A stretch of DNA of 64,000 nt from Brevibacillus_H sp041920465 (GCA_041920465.1 JBHGXW010000010.1:13901-77900), one strand, 5' to 3'; positions 41,477 to 50,627 are shown, counted from the stretch's first letter. The notes: a model not told the origin generated them from the sequence alone. Program-made: numbers and translations.

Positions 41477-43180
41477 GTGCCGATGAAGCTGAGCTTGAAG
41501 ATAAGTCAAAAAATGTGGCTGTTCTTTCTTGGAATTGCGATTCTGTTCATCCTTACCGTTGGAGTTTTTTATTCCTGTCTGAAACAAATAGATAAAAGCA
41601 ACTCCGATCTGATCAATCAAAAAGTAGCCATACTGCGAAATACCGATAACATTCAAATCAGTGCACTCCAACAGATCGAAAGTTTGCGGGCGTTTCTCTT
41701 AACGGGTGACCAGAATCATATAAAAGCAATGGAAAGTGCGAATGGAAAGTTGACGAGTATTCTCGAACATATGAAGAGCTTGGAGCTAAGCGACGAGGAA
41801 CAACTCCACATCAAAAACATCGGATTACGGAATAAATCATTTATAGATACTGCGAGAAATGTCATTCCGTATCATAACAGCAGCGCGAAAGTGAAATTAA
41901 TTTCCTCGTTTGCCGATATGCCCAATAAATTTGCGAAGGATATTCTGATTGAATCCAAGATATTGGGAGATTTGGTACAAAAGGAAGTGGATCAACAAAT
42001 TGACGAAAATAACAGGAAGGTTGCTCAAATTTTTGCCACGGTCCTTCCATTATGTTTTCTTAGTTTACTTCTCTTGTCATTCATTGCATGGATCGTATCA
42101 AGAATGGTGGTAAAACCCGTTGTCATGATGTCAGAGGCTGCGAAAAAAATTGCTTCCGGCGATTTAACGATTGATGGAATCAAGGTGAAAAACAAGGACG
42201 AAATTGGTGAACTGGCTCAATCCTTTCATGTTATGACAAGGAATCTTCGTCATTTAATTGGAGAAGTAGGCTCTCATGGGGAGCAAGTAGCGGTTTCTGC
42301 TGAAGAATTGACGGCAAGTGCCGAGCAAACCAGTCATTCTATTCAACAAATTGTTGCTGCCATGCAAGAAGTAGCAACTGGCGTTGACAAGCAAGTTGAA
42401 TCAGTAGAAGAGGCTTCCCGTACGGTTCTGGAAATGTCATTGGCCGTGCAGCAAATAACCAATCGTGTTCAGGAAGTATCCTCTTCAGCGAATCAGGCAT
42501 CAGCCTATTGTACGGAAGGGGGCCTGGCGATTCAAACCGTAGTCCGGCAGATGAATTTAATCAGCCAAACCGTGAGCAAATTAGCCTTGTTGATAAAAGG
42601 TCTGGGAGAACACTCAAAGGAAATTCATCAAATTATTGAAGTTATCACCGGAATCTCCGCTCAAACAAACCTTTTGTCATTAAATGCCGCAATAGAAGCA
42701 GCGAGAGCAGGAGCACACGGACGCGGATTCGCTGTTGTTGCTGATGAAGTGCGAAAATTAGCGGAACAATCTGCACAATCTGCACAACAAGTGACCAGTC
42801 TGATCGCAAAAATTTTCGAAGACACAACGAAAGCAGTCCAAACGATGGAAGTAACCAGACAAGAAGTGATATCAGGGATTGAACTGGTCAACAGAGCGGG
42901 TGATTCTTTCACATTGATTCAGCAAACAGTAAGTGAAGTTACAACGCAAATACAAGATGTATCCTCGGCTGTCCAGCAAGTTGCTGCCGGTTCGGAACAG
43001 ATGGCGCTTTCCATGAAGTTGGTCAAGGAGATTGCGGAATCAGCTGCTTCGGGAATTCAGGAAGTTTCGGCAGCTACCCAAGAGCAAACGGCTTCCATGG
43101 GAGAAATCTCTACCTCAACTTATTCTCTTTCCAAGAAGACGGAACAACTGCAAATGTTGATTGGAAAATTTAGGGTTTGA
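41477..43180 (+). CDS. Methyl-accepting chemotaxis protein
   Basis: A 567-residue chemoreceptor. TM1 (about 14-34), an extracellular four-helix-bundle-like sensor (about 35-183), TM2 (about 184-208), a HAMP domain (about 209-262) and a long signalling coiled coil whose hairpin tip reads GISAQTNLLSLNAAIEAARAG. GTG 41477 has AAGGGGTGA seven bases upstream; ATG 41483 is the alternative. Next to the inositol genes it may report inositol or a related sugar, but the ligand is unknown. Confidence 0.92.
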   Translation: MPMKLSLKISQKMWLFFLGIAILFILTVGVFYSCLKQIDKSNSDLINQKVAILRNTDNIQISALQQIESLRAFLLTGDQNHIKAMESANGKLTSILEHMKSLELSDEEQLHIKNIGLRNKSFIDTARNVIPYHNSSAKVKLISSFADMPNKFAKDILIESKILGDLVQKEVDQQIDENNRKVAQIFATVLPLCFLSLLLLSFIAWIVSRMVVKPVVMMSEAAKKIASGDLTIDGIKVKNKDEIGELAQSFHVMTRNLRHLIGEVGSHGEQVAVSAEELTASAEQTSHSIQQIVAAMQEVATGVDKQVESVEEASRTVLEMSLAVQQITNRVQEVSSSANQASAYCTEGGLAIQTVVRQMNLISQTVSKLALLIKGLGEHSKEIHQIIEVITGISAQTNLLSLNAAIEAARAGAHGRGFAVVADEVRKLAEQSAQSAQQVTSLIAKIFEDTTKAVQTMEVTRQEVISGIELVNRAGDSFTLIQQTVSEVTTQIQDVSSAVQQVAAGSEQMALSMKLVKEIAESAASGIQEVSAATQEQTASMGEISTSTYSLSKKTEQLQMLIGKFRV

Positions 43181-43198
43181 GAGAATGGAGGGGGTGAA

Positions 43199-44428
43199 GT
43201 GAGAAATCCGGCTTCTTCGAAAGATAAAACGATTTTTTTGATTGTCTCGTTTGTTTTATGGTTTCCCCATTTTATCTATCTTCCCATTTTATCCCCCTAT
43301 ATTGCATCCTTAGGGGGAACCTATACATTTATCGGTATTGTTCTAGGAAGCTATGGGCTCATGCAGCTATTATTTCGTCTGCCCTTCGGAATTTTATCGG
43401 ATCTTGCCAAAGTAAGAAGGCCATTTATTATCTTTGGAATGTTCATCAGTACGTTAAGCTGTCTCACTTTCGCGCTGACAGACAGTTTAGGTTGGGTGCT
43501 GTTGTCTCGTTCGCTTGCCGGAATTGCTGCCTCCACATGGGTTGCTTTCACTGTTCTTTATTCCAGTTATTTTGCCGAACAGGAAATCCACCATGCCATG
43601 GGCAGCATTTCATTCGCCGTTGTTCTCGCTCAACTGCTTGGGATGAGTGCAAGCGGTTTTATCGTGAATGAATGGGGGTATCATGCCCCGTTCTGGTTCA
43701 GTGTAATGATTGCTTTCCTTGGTGCAGCTCTCTCCTGGTTTACTTATGAACCGAAAGAAGGAGTAAGACGGACTCCGGTTCGGCTGAAAGACCTGACTTC
43801 CGTTGTAAGAGAACCGATCCTGCTTAAAGTGTCTTTGCTCTCCATATTGGCTCACAGTATTATTTTTATTACCATGTTTGGGTTCATCCCTGCTTTCGCC
43901 TTAAGTATAGGGCTGAAGGCAAGGGATCTTGGGCTTATCGTGTTTTCTTTCATGGTCCCCCATGCATTAGCCACACTTTTAATGGGGAAGGTACTGGTTC
44001 CCGTTTTAGGAAAATGGAATTCCCTGTTAATCGCCTTTTTGCTCAGTGCAGCTTTTACAAGTATTACCCCGTCTATTGACACAAAAGGTTGGCTCTGCCT
44101 GATCCAGGGTTTTAACGGATTTTCCCAAGGTCTCTTGTTTCCGGCATTATTGGGAACGTCAATCGAATCGATTTCACATGAGAAAAGAGCTACCGCGATG
44201 GGGGTTTATCAGGCGTTATATGCTGTCGGAATGTTCGCTGGTCCCTTCCTGGCTGGGGTCTTGATTTCAGCAATGGGGTTAGCAGCAGGTTTTTACTTTG
44301 CAGGAGGAATGGGGTTTCTAGCAAGCGGACTGATTATCAGGTGGACGAAACAGAAAGATTCCAAACTCGGAATGTCGGGTACGCTTCCATCACATAAAGT
44401 CAATACAAGAAAAGAAGTAAGACCTTGA
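43199..44428 (+). CDS. MFS transporter
   Basis: A 409-residue protein with 12 predicted helices. The MFS signature lies between helices 2 and 3 (FGILSDLAKVRRPFIIFGM). It begins 18 bases after the chemoreceptor with a GGAGGGGGTG ribosome site and GTG start, so the two are probably co-transcribed. Substrate unknown; it is not clearly an IolT-type inositol symporter. Confidence 0.88.
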   Translation: MRNPASSKDKTIFLIVSFVLWFPHFIYLPILSPYIASLGGTYTFIGIVLGSYGLMQLLFRLPFGILSDLAKVRRPFIIFGMFISTLSCLTFALTDSLGWVLLSRSLAGIAASTWVAFTVLYSSYFAEQEIHHAMGSISFAVVLAQLLGMSASGFIVNEWGYHAPFWFSVMIAFLGAALSWFTYEPKEGVRRTPVRLKDLTSVVREPILLKVSLLSILAHSIIFITMFGFIPAFALSIGLKARDLGLIVFSFMVPHALATLLMGKVLVPVLGKWNSLLIAFLLSAAFTSITPSIDTKGWLCLIQGFNGFSQGLLFPALLGTSIESISHEKRATAMGVYQALYAVGMFAGPFLAGVLISAMGLAAGFYFAGGMGFLASGLIIRWTKQKDSKLGMSGTLPSHKVNTRKEVRP

Positions 44429-44459
44429 TTGGCAGGCTGCCTTTTAAGGTTCTTTTTTC
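44419..44459 (+). terminator. Probable terminator after the MFS gene
   Basis: AGACCTT and AAGGTTCT bracket an inner GGCAGGCTGCC dyad and are followed by TTTTTT. The stem is imperfect. Confidence 0.5.
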
Positions 44460-44479
44460 TAATTTTCACCCTTTAGTTT

Positions 44480-44497
44480 ACATAATATTTATTATGT
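44480..44497. repeat. Short inverted repeat in the spacer before the exonuclease gene
   Basis: ACATAATA-TT-TATTATGT, 8-bp arms. It could be an operator or part of an A/T-rich promoter. Nothing else is certain in the 280-base spacer 44429-44710. Confidence 0.4.
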
Positions 44498-44710
44498 AGC
44501 AATTTACTGACATCAATTTGGTGCATGAATGTTTCACAAATTGGGACATTTCTAAAAAAGCTCTGGTAATCGTGAGAGGGAGGTAAAGACCTGTCCGGCA
44601 GCAAAGCAATCAGAATTTTCCTGTCAGTGTTTCAATTTAAGCAATCATTCAATTTAAGCAGTAAACAGTGGTTCGTTTACGGCTTCTTTGCTATGCTGGA
44701 AGGGGAAAGG

Positions 44711-45418
44711 ATGATGATGTTGTATATTATCGTATATGATCTGGAAACTACATACAGTTACAAAAAGGGGCAAGTTCCCGAGATCGTCGAGATTGGAGCA
44801 GTCAAAGTTGATGCGGACAACAGACAAATCATTGACCAATTCCAGTGCTATGTCTTTCCCAAAATCCGCGGCAGATTTGACAACCGAACCCGCAATTTTA
44901 TCGGAATGAAAGAAGAAGATGAGAGGGACGCTCTGTCTTTCCCGCAAGCAGCTGACCGTCTAACGGAATGGCTGGGGGATGAGTATTACTTCTGCGCATG
45001 GGGCCCGGATGACAAACGGTACCTCGTGGAACATTGCGTGAGATACGGCGTTTCTTTAACCTGGCTGCGCAATACCAACAACATCCAAACGCCTATTTCG
45101 CAGTTGCTTGGCCCGCAAAAACAGATGGGGCTGTCCAAAGCGCTGGAACTTACTCAGCTGGCGAAAGAAGGAAGGTTTCACAGCGCCATAGACGATGCAG
45201 TCAACACGGCTAGATTATTGATTCACTACCTTGATCAGATAACATTGGAAACAAATTCATATCCTACATTTGAAGGCGAGAGCTGCTCCCTGTTTAGAAC
45301 CTGCAGAGGCTGCAAGAAAGAGAAGTCATACCGCCAGTTTCGCGCACGAAAAACATACTGCAAGAGATGTGAAGCCAAATGGAGGGCTAAGCGTTTCGCT
45401 TCTCCATCTCCTGAGTAA
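44711..45418 (+). CDS. DEDDh 3'-5' exonuclease with C-terminal zinc ribbon
   Basis: A 235-residue protein. The exonuclease domain (about 1-185) has YDLETT (catalytic Asp and Glu), the central acidic Asp region FCAWGPDDKRYL, and HSAIDDA (H-X4-D), resembling KapD/Eri1-type nucleases that trim RNA or single-stranded DNA. A tail has CRGC and CKRC 15 residues apart, a likely zinc ribbon not part of the core fold. ATG 44711 follows GGGGAAAGG. The last 32 bases overlap the convergent gene at 45387. Confidence 0.85.
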   Translation: MMMLYIIVYDLETTYSYKKGQVPEIVEIGAVKVDADNRQIIDQFQCYVFPKIRGRFDNRTRNFIGMKEEDERDALSFPQAADRLTEWLGDEYYFCAWGPDDKRYLVEHCVRYGVSLTWLRNTNNIQTPISQLLGPQKQMGLSKALELTQLAKEGRFHSAIDDAVNTARLLIHYLDQITLETNSYPTFEGESCSLFRTCRGCKKEKSYRQFRARKTYCKRCEAKWRAKRFASPSPE

Positions 45419-45686
45419 TCACATATGCCAGCTCGTCATTGCCAAACAACGACAACACACTTAACAGGGTCTGATCCGGGATTTCTCCCGCTTCTGCCTT
45501 CGGAACGGTCAGCTCCATCATTTGTTGAAGCAGCGGGTTTTTCGGTTGATCGGGGTAAGCACTCTGATACAACTCGATTGGGTCTAGATCGTGATTGACA
45601 CACCATTGGGCAAACACGAGGATCATCATTCCCTCGTCCCGTTGGTATTGATTTATCATTTGTTGTTCCAGATCTCTCTTGCTCAT
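45387..45686 (-). CDS. Conserved-looking small protein of unknown function
   Basis: Ninety-nine residues, soluble and mostly helical, with acidic character and no recognised motif. ATG 45686 is placed seven bases after a GGAG site; ATG 45692 is too close to it. Overlaps the end of the exonuclease gene by 32 bases tail to tail. Confidence 0.65.
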   Translation of the reverse strand: MSKRDLEQQMINQYQRDEGMMILVFAQWCVNHDLDPIELYQSAYPDQPKNPLLQQMMELTVPKAEAGEIPDQTLLSVLSLFGNDELAYVITQEMEKRNA

Positions 45687-45754
45687 GTTCATTCTCCTAG
45701 TCTAAATGAAAAATTCTATCGAACAGGTGTACCCTCTACCATTGTAGAAAAAGA

Positions 45755-45783
45755 CTGCCATTCGCGCAATTCTTTGGTATAAT
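45755..45783 (+). promoter_or_regulatory. Sigma-A promoter
   Basis: CTGCCA (45755-45760), 17-bp spacer, TATAAT (45778-45783), about 100 bases before the gene at 45891. Confidence 0.5.
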
Positions 45784-45890
45784 TGTTACAAATTTCAGAA
45801 AAATGAAGGCGCGACCAAGATTTGTAGATAACAGCTGGTATGATGTTGATAGGGAACAAAGAGTTTGGATTGAGAAGGAGAGGAAGAAGA

Positions 45891-46172
45891 ATGACAACGG
45901 GGGTAAATTTAATACACAAATGGATTGACAAGAGTCTGAAGCTTGGCATGTCGGTGGAAGAAATTGAAAATACTTCGTTCGTGTACGGTGATGCCGTATA
46001 TTCAGTTACACGGAATGAAGAGGGCGAATTCGACTTCCTGTGCAAACCGGGAAGAGTGGTTGTTTTTCGGGAAATGAAGGACCTCAATGATGAGTACACC
46101 TGTCGAATCTGCGGGGCAGAATACGACAACAAAAAAGACGTCATAACATGCTGTACCAATCAAGATGAGTAA
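45891..46172 (+). CDS. Small cysteine-containing protein of unknown function
   Basis: Ninety-three residues. An N-terminal helical part is followed by a beta-rich part and a C-terminal CRICGAEYDNKKDVITCC segment that could bind zinc. AAGGAGAGG lies upstream of ATG 45891. No family recognised. The structured repeat copy 2 begins five bases after its stop. Confidence 0.65.
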   Translation: MTTGVNLIHKWIDKSLKLGMSVEEIENTSFVYGDAVYSVTRNEEGEFDFLCKPGRVVVFREMKDLNDEYTCRICGAEYDNKKDVITCCTNQDE

Positions 46173-46176
46173 AATA

Positions 46177-46295
46177 CCCACTCGGCTTTAGCTTACGCTG
46201 CGCCGCACAGGACGTATCAGTGTCAGCCATGCAGCAGGACGCTGCGTTTTGGCTGACCCTCAGGACGAGGTGATGGTAGCCGACCGCCGAGCGGG
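46177..46295 (+). repeat. Structured repeat with AGGAC-loop hairpins, copy 2
   Basis: Outer arms CCCACTCGGC (46177-46186) and GCCGAGCGGG (46286-46295) pair at nine of ten positions. Inside are CACAGGACGT (a weak hairpin I, 46206-46215), a nested hairpin GTCAGCC/GGCTGAC (46222-46228 with 46251-46257) around GCAGC-AGGAC-GCTGC (46231-46245), and a third hairpin CCTC-AGGAC-GAGG (46258-46270). Same plan and loops as copy 1 with different but complementary arm bases. Confidence 0.7.
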
Positions 46296-46337
46296 ACCAC
46301 AACTTATCAATTCTTATCCACGAACGATGGAAGGGGA

Positions 46338-47312
46338 TCACCCTTCCTTTTCTGTTTGGATAATTCGCTTTGCTCCGTAATAGGGATACAGTTTGTTCAT
46401 GTTTTCCACTTTTTCATAGCGGACTTCGGTGCCATTGGCATGGACAATCATCCCGTCTCCCATATACATGGCGACGTGAGAGATTTTTCCCTTTTTCAAC
46501 GCGTCATAAAATAAGAGGTCGCCCGGCTGCAGCTGATCAAACGGGACCTCTTGTCCCACTGTAAACTGCTCTTCGGAGGTGCGGGGCAGTGTAATGCCCA
46601 ACTGTTGATAGACGTACAGCGTAAAACCGCTGCAGTCAAATCCTTCCGGAGTCATACCTCCAAATACATACGGCGTTTTTAATAGTGGCTGGACGATTGC
46701 GGCCAAGCTGGACAGGTTTGCGTTCTTTCGATCAGCTTGCAAAACAGGATAACGGATATAGGCAGTGGCGATGTATGCCTCTTGATTGTTATACCTGATT
46801 TTGGTCCAATCCGACCCGGGCTCCACCACATCCACAAGCGTTCCGTAGCTTAGCTTGCCAACAATTTCGCTCTCTGTTGACGGCAGGGATCGCACATTGA
46901 GGATAGGTACGTTGACAAGGGCCTGAGAAGCGGCGTTTGATGCCTCTGGCTGAGCAGGCTGCTCTTGCGTTAAGGGTGCAAAAGAAGCTGGCTTCGTACC
47001 TGCCGGATTCGAACTTGGCATAGTCGCACTTGCCTTATTCACATTTACCGTATTCTCACGCAAGGAACTTACGTCAGATTTGGGACTGGCAATTGGTACT
47101 TGCAGCAACTGACCGATTTGCAGCTTGTCATTAGCAAGGTGATTGGCATCTACGAGTGCTTGTACTGTTGTATGGTAATTTCTGGCAATTTTTGACAGAG
47201 TATCCCCTTGTACAACTGTATATGGGATATTTTGCGAAGCAGCGTATGTAGAAATTGGGAAGATGATCCCGACAGATAGCATGGCACACAATAGGATGAA
47301 TTGTTTTTTCAT
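46338..47312 (-). CDS. Secreted LysM-SH3-NlpC/P60 cell-wall hydrolase
   Basis: A 324-residue exported protein: signal peptide (about 1-25, ending TYAA), LysM domain (YTVVQGDTLSKIARNY, about 31-74), a Ser/Pro/Ala-rich linker, a bacterial SH3 domain (about 132-186), and an NlpC/P60 catalytic domain with cysteine in GFDCSGFTLY and histidine in ISHVAMYMG. Likely cuts D-Glu-diamino acid bonds in peptidoglycan. It differs from the YkfC-like enzyme by having a signal peptide and LysM. Confidence 0.93.
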   Translation of the reverse strand: MKKQFILLCAMLSVGIIFPISTYAASQNIPYTVVQGDTLSKIARNYHTTVQALVDANHLANDKLQIGQLLQVPIASPKSDVSSLRENTVNVNKASATMPSSNPAGTKPASFAPLTQEQPAQPEASNAASQALVNVPILNVRSLPSTESEIVGKLSYGTLVDVVEPGSDWTKIRYNNQEAYIATAYIRYPVLQADRKNANLSSLAAIVQPLLKTPYVFGGMTPEGFDCSGFTLYVYQQLGITLPRTSEEQFTVGQEVPFDQLQPGDLLFYDALKKGKISHVAMYMGDGMIVHANGTEVRYEKVENMNKLYPYYGAKRIIQTEKEG

Positions 47313-47531
47313 CTCTCTATCTCCCTGTTGTTTTTACTAGTTTACGAGACGGCTACAAGTAAATTTTACCTGATTGCCGAATGAGAATCTATCAAATTTC
47401 TGCAAATAGGAAGATAGTCCGACAACTGGTGACAAAGAGTGAAAAGGTGGAATGTGTAGCTAATACTTCTGAGCTAGTTCTATTCTCGTGATGTTGTTCA
47501 TACACATGCTTACAGAAAGAGGGGTATGTGT

Positions 47532-47873
47532 ATGGAAGAAAAATTGGCCCGCTATCATGAGCTGAAGCTTTTAAAAAAACAGATTGACAACGAACTGGAA
47601 GAACTGCGCCAGCTGTTTCTACAAGAGTTTCCCGAGCCGACAAAACAGGAATTCGGAGACTATCTATTGCGAATCTCCTACCAGGAAAAACGGGAGTATG
47701 ATGACAACAAATTGTACAATGCGCTGCCTGACCCCAGCATTTGGAGGCTTGTTTCCAAGGTAGACTCGTCCAAGCTGGCAAGCTTGCTGAAACTGAACAT
47801 CCTCTCTGAAGAGATATTAAACAGAACGTATGAACTGAAAAAAGTGCCGTATATTCAGGTGCAGAAACAATAG
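47532..47873 (+). CDS. Small coiled-coil protein of unknown function
   Basis: A 113-residue protein. The first 40 residues are a charged helix (YHELKLLKKQIDNELEELRQLF), suggesting a coiled coil; the rest is mixed. No family recognised. ATG 47532 lies eight bases after AGAGGGG. It precedes the radical SAM gene on the same strand by 217 bases. Confidence 0.6.
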   Translation: MEEKLARYHELKLLKKQIDNELEELRQLFLQEFPEPTKQEFGDYLLRISYQEKREYDDNKLYNALPDPSIWRLVSKVDSSKLASLLKLNILSEEILNRTYELKKVPYIQVQKQ

Positions 47874-48090
47874 TGAGCTGAATTGACCCGGATTAATGTA
47901 TGAGGTAGTTCTGGATCCATCAAGGGTGAAATATCATGATTTGACTCCGCAAGTGTTTAATGTCACGGCATATGCGAAAAGCTCCAATGATGAAATCACC
48001 GCTGGTTCAATGACGGCAGGTGATTTTTTGTTGTTCCGCACTTGCTTGTCGCTCCAATCTTTCTATAAGATAGCAGAAAGGAAAGGTGAA

Positions 48091-48915
48091 ATGATGCTGA
48101 TCGAGAAGAAGATACCGAGTAAAATACTGACGCCTGCCAGCGGATTCCTCACGGGATATTCCCATTCCTTGAATCCCTATGCAGGCTGCCAGTTTGCCTG
48201 TTCGTACTGCTACGTCCGTGAAATGCCGATCGCCAAGTTTCGAGGGAAGGCATGGGGCACATGGCTTGATGTGAAGGAAGATGCGGCCCGCAGGCTGTCC
48301 AAGGAACTGAAAACGGCAAAGAAAAAAGGGCCCGTTACCATTTTCATGAGTTCGGCCACCGATCCGTATCAGCCGATTGAATTTTTAGAAAAGAAGACAC
48401 GAAGCTTGCTTCAGGTGATGGTGGAAGAAGCGCCTGATTTTTTGTTTGTGCAGACACGCTCTCCGCTGGTAACACGAGACCTTGATTTGTTCCAGCATTT
48501 GAAGGGCAGAATTCGCATCAGCATCACCATTGAAACCGATTTGGAGGAAATGAGAAAACGGTTTACGCCACAAGCACCCCCCATCAAAGCGCGCATGCGT
48601 GCACTACGAACCTTGCATGAAGCAGGGCTGGATACGCAAGCGGCCGTTTCTCCGGTGCTTCCCGCCAGTGACGAGTTTGCCCAGCAGCTTGCCCATTGTA
48701 CGAAGCGGGTATGTCTGGACAACTTTTTGCTTGGCGATGGTTCGGGCGGGAAGCGCACAGCCAGAATGGGCGTTTATCAGAAATATGAAGAAGCCGGACT
48801 TGAGATGTGGTATGCACCAGAGGCAATTGAACGGATGCATCAACAGTTTCTTCTATATTTTGCGAAAGAACAGATTTTGATTAGCCAATGCGGATTTTTG
48901 CCCGATCCATTTTAA
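48091..48915 (+). CDS. SPL-family radical SAM protein
   Basis: A 274-residue protein with the radical SAM cluster motif in CQFACSYCYVREM (C-X3-C-X2-C, near residue 32) preceded by HSLNPYAGC, and the SSATDPYQPIE segment shared by spore-photoproduct-lyase-like radical SAM proteins. It generates a 5'-deoxyadenosyl radical; the substrate is unknown, and DNA lesion repair is only a possibility. ATG 48091 follows AAAGGTGA. The frame is open upstream to 47896, but that part has no ribosome site. Confidence 0.85.
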   Translation: MMLIEKKIPSKILTPASGFLTGYSHSLNPYAGCQFACSYCYVREMPIAKFRGKAWGTWLDVKEDAARRLSKELKTAKKKGPVTIFMSSATDPYQPIEFLEKKTRSLLQVMVEEAPDFLFVQTRSPLVTRDLDLFQHLKGRIRISITIETDLEEMRKRFTPQAPPIKARMRALRTLHEAGLDTQAAVSPVLPASDEFAQQLAHCTKRVCLDNFLLGDGSGGKRTARMGVYQKYEEAGLEMWYAPEAIERMHQQFLLYFAKEQILISQCGFLPDPF

Positions 48916-49141
48916 GCTAAAGATGAACAGCGACAGTGCCCTTTCAGGCGAAGAGATAACGATCGTCGGAGGGGTTTTTCTTGTTTTTAAGAACAAGTTC
49001 TCAAGAGAATAAGCGCTGCCTGGAAGCAAAAAAGCTACGTTTTTAAGGCAAACGCTCACTTTTTCCAATTTGTGAGAACCGGTTCATTCATCCTGCCATG
49101 ATTTCCGCTGCTGTTTTGATTCCCACGCCAATTAAATCATT

Positions 49142-49158
49142 TGGCATTACTCTTGCTT
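49142..49158 (+). promoter_or_regulatory. Sigma-54 (-24/-12) promoter of patA
   Basis: TGGCAT-TACTC-TTGCTT has the GG and GC exactly ten bases apart, close to consensus TGGCAC-N5-TTGCW. It lies 46 bases before ATG 49204. Upstream, GAACCGGTTC (near 49077) is a possible activator site. The rest of the 288-base spacer holds no gene. Confidence 0.8.
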
Positions 49159-49203
49159 ACAACCTATAGTGTAAATCCGATAAGGACAGAGAGGGTGTAT
49201 AGG

Positions 49204-50568
49204 ATGGAACGCAAGACCAGAGAAGAAGCGTTGCAGTTAGCGAAGGAGGTTCTCGGCTTTATCGAGGGTGAAGTCCTAAGCGTAGATCAGAAGAAGAAAA
49301 TTGTCAGTGATTCGATCGACAACTTCAGCAATTACGTGACCAAGGCGATTCTTTCCCATCGCAAATCGGTTTCTACCGACTACTCTGTCGTGGAATGGGA
49401 AGATGAAGGAGCCGTTTTTCGCGACACGATGGGGGATGAATATATCGACTGTTTAGGCGGCTATGGAGTATATCTTCTTGGACATCGTCATCCCAAGGTA
49501 GTCAAAGCGGTAGAAGCGCAGTTGAAGCGCTATGCCTTGCACAGCCAGGAGATGGTTGATCCGCTGCGGGGTTATCTGTCCAAACTGGTTGCCTATATTA
49601 CACCAGGTGATTTGCAGCACTCCTATCTGGTCAACTGCGGTACGGAAGCGAATGAAATGGCGCTAAAGCTGGCTCGCTTGGCAACAGGCAAAAAATACTT
49701 TATTTCTACGGAAAAAGGTTTCCACGGAAAAACCATGGGGTCATTATCTGCGTCAGGCAAGGCCACTTTCCGCGAACCGTATCTTCCGCTCGTACCCGGA
49801 TTCCAGCATGTGCCATACGGCGATGCCGACGCGGTGGAACAGGCGATCCGCATGCTGATCAGTACAGGGGAAACAGTAGCCGGTGTCATTGTGGAACCGA
49901 TTCAAGGGGAGGGCGGCGTCAACATCCCGCCGGATGATTACCTGCCGCGCTTGCGGCAAATTTGTGATCAATACGAGTGTCTCTTGATTGTCGATGAGGT
50001 GCAGACCGGAATGGGCCGCACCGGAAAATTGTTTGGAGTCGATCATTGGGATGTGGTGCCCGATATCATGACTCTGGGTAAAGCATTCGGCGGAGGTGTG
50101 ATGCCGATTGCGGCTATGGTGGCCAAACGCAGATGGTGGGGCAAAATGGAGGAAAATCCGTTTTTATTGGGTTCATCCACATTCGGCGGCAATCCGCTCT
50201 GCTGCGCCGGGGCAATCGCGGGCATCCATACGATTCTCGAAGATGATATTCCGCAAATGGTAAAAGAGAAAGGCGATTATATCATGACAAGCCTCAAAGA
50301 TATTCAAACGTGTTATCCGCAAATCTTGACGGATGTACGGGGAAAAGGATTGTTGATCGGCATGGAGTTTGCCAGCAATTCGTTAGGTTACATCCTCGCC
50401 AAACAGCTGTTCGGCAAGAAGATCCTTGTCGGCGGAACAATCAACAATGCAACCGTTATCCGGATAGAGCCGCCTGCCATCATTTCCTATGAACAGATTG
50501 ATTACGTTCTGGCTTGCATCGAAGAAGGAATCGCCCAGTTGGCGAAGGATGCCAAGGCGAAAAGTTAA
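49204..50568 (+). CDS. patA: Putrescine aminotransferase
   Basis: A 454-residue class III PLP aminotransferase of the YgjG/PatA group, transferring the amino group of putrescine to 2-oxoglutarate or pyruvate and producing 4-aminobutanal. Motifs: NCGTEANEMALKLAR, GFHGKTMGSLSASGK, DEVQTGMGRTGKLF, and the PLP lysine in TLGKAFGGG. Length and the N-terminal helical extension fit PatA more than ornithine aminotransferase. The sigma-54 promoter and polyamine transporter genes nearby support the role. ATG 49204 follows GAGGGTG. Confidence 0.9.
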   Translation: MERKTREEALQLAKEVLGFIEGEVLSVDQKKKIVSDSIDNFSNYVTKAILSHRKSVSTDYSVVEWEDEGAVFRDTMGDEYIDCLGGYGVYLLGHRHPKVVKAVEAQLKRYALHSQEMVDPLRGYLSKLVAYITPGDLQHSYLVNCGTEANEMALKLARLATGKKYFISTEKGFHGKTMGSLSASGKATFREPYLPLVPGFQHVPYGDADAVEQAIRMLISTGETVAGVIVEPIQGEGGVNIPPDDYLPRLRQICDQYECLLIVDEVQTGMGRTGKLFGVDHWDVVPDIMTLGKAFGGGVMPIAAMVAKRRWWGKMEENPFLLGSSTFGGNPLCCAGAIAGIHTILEDDIPQMVKEKGDYIMTSLKDIQTCYPQILTDVRGKGLLIGMEFASNSLGYILAKQLFGKKILVGGTINNATVIRIEPPAIISYEQIDYVLACIEEGIAQLAKDAKAKS

Positions 50569-50594
50569 CTAGGGTTAATTAGATCACAACAGTT

Positions 50595-50627
50595 AACCTC
50601 TGGAATTCAGATTTCCAGAGGTTTTTG
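50595..50627 (+). terminator. Terminator after patA with duplicated 3' half
   Basis: AACCTCTGGAA (50595-50605) pairs with TTCCAGAGGTT (50613-50623) followed by TTTGC. The block TCCAGAGGTTTTTGCTTT (50614-50631) is repeated directly at 50632-50649, so the left arm has two possible partners, each with a T tail. Confidence 0.85.

Noticed and set aside
47896..48090. N-terminal extension of the radical SAM protein
   Set aside because: The extension has no ribosome site, and the conserved family start (IPSKILTPASG) begins right after ATG 48091, which has a good site.
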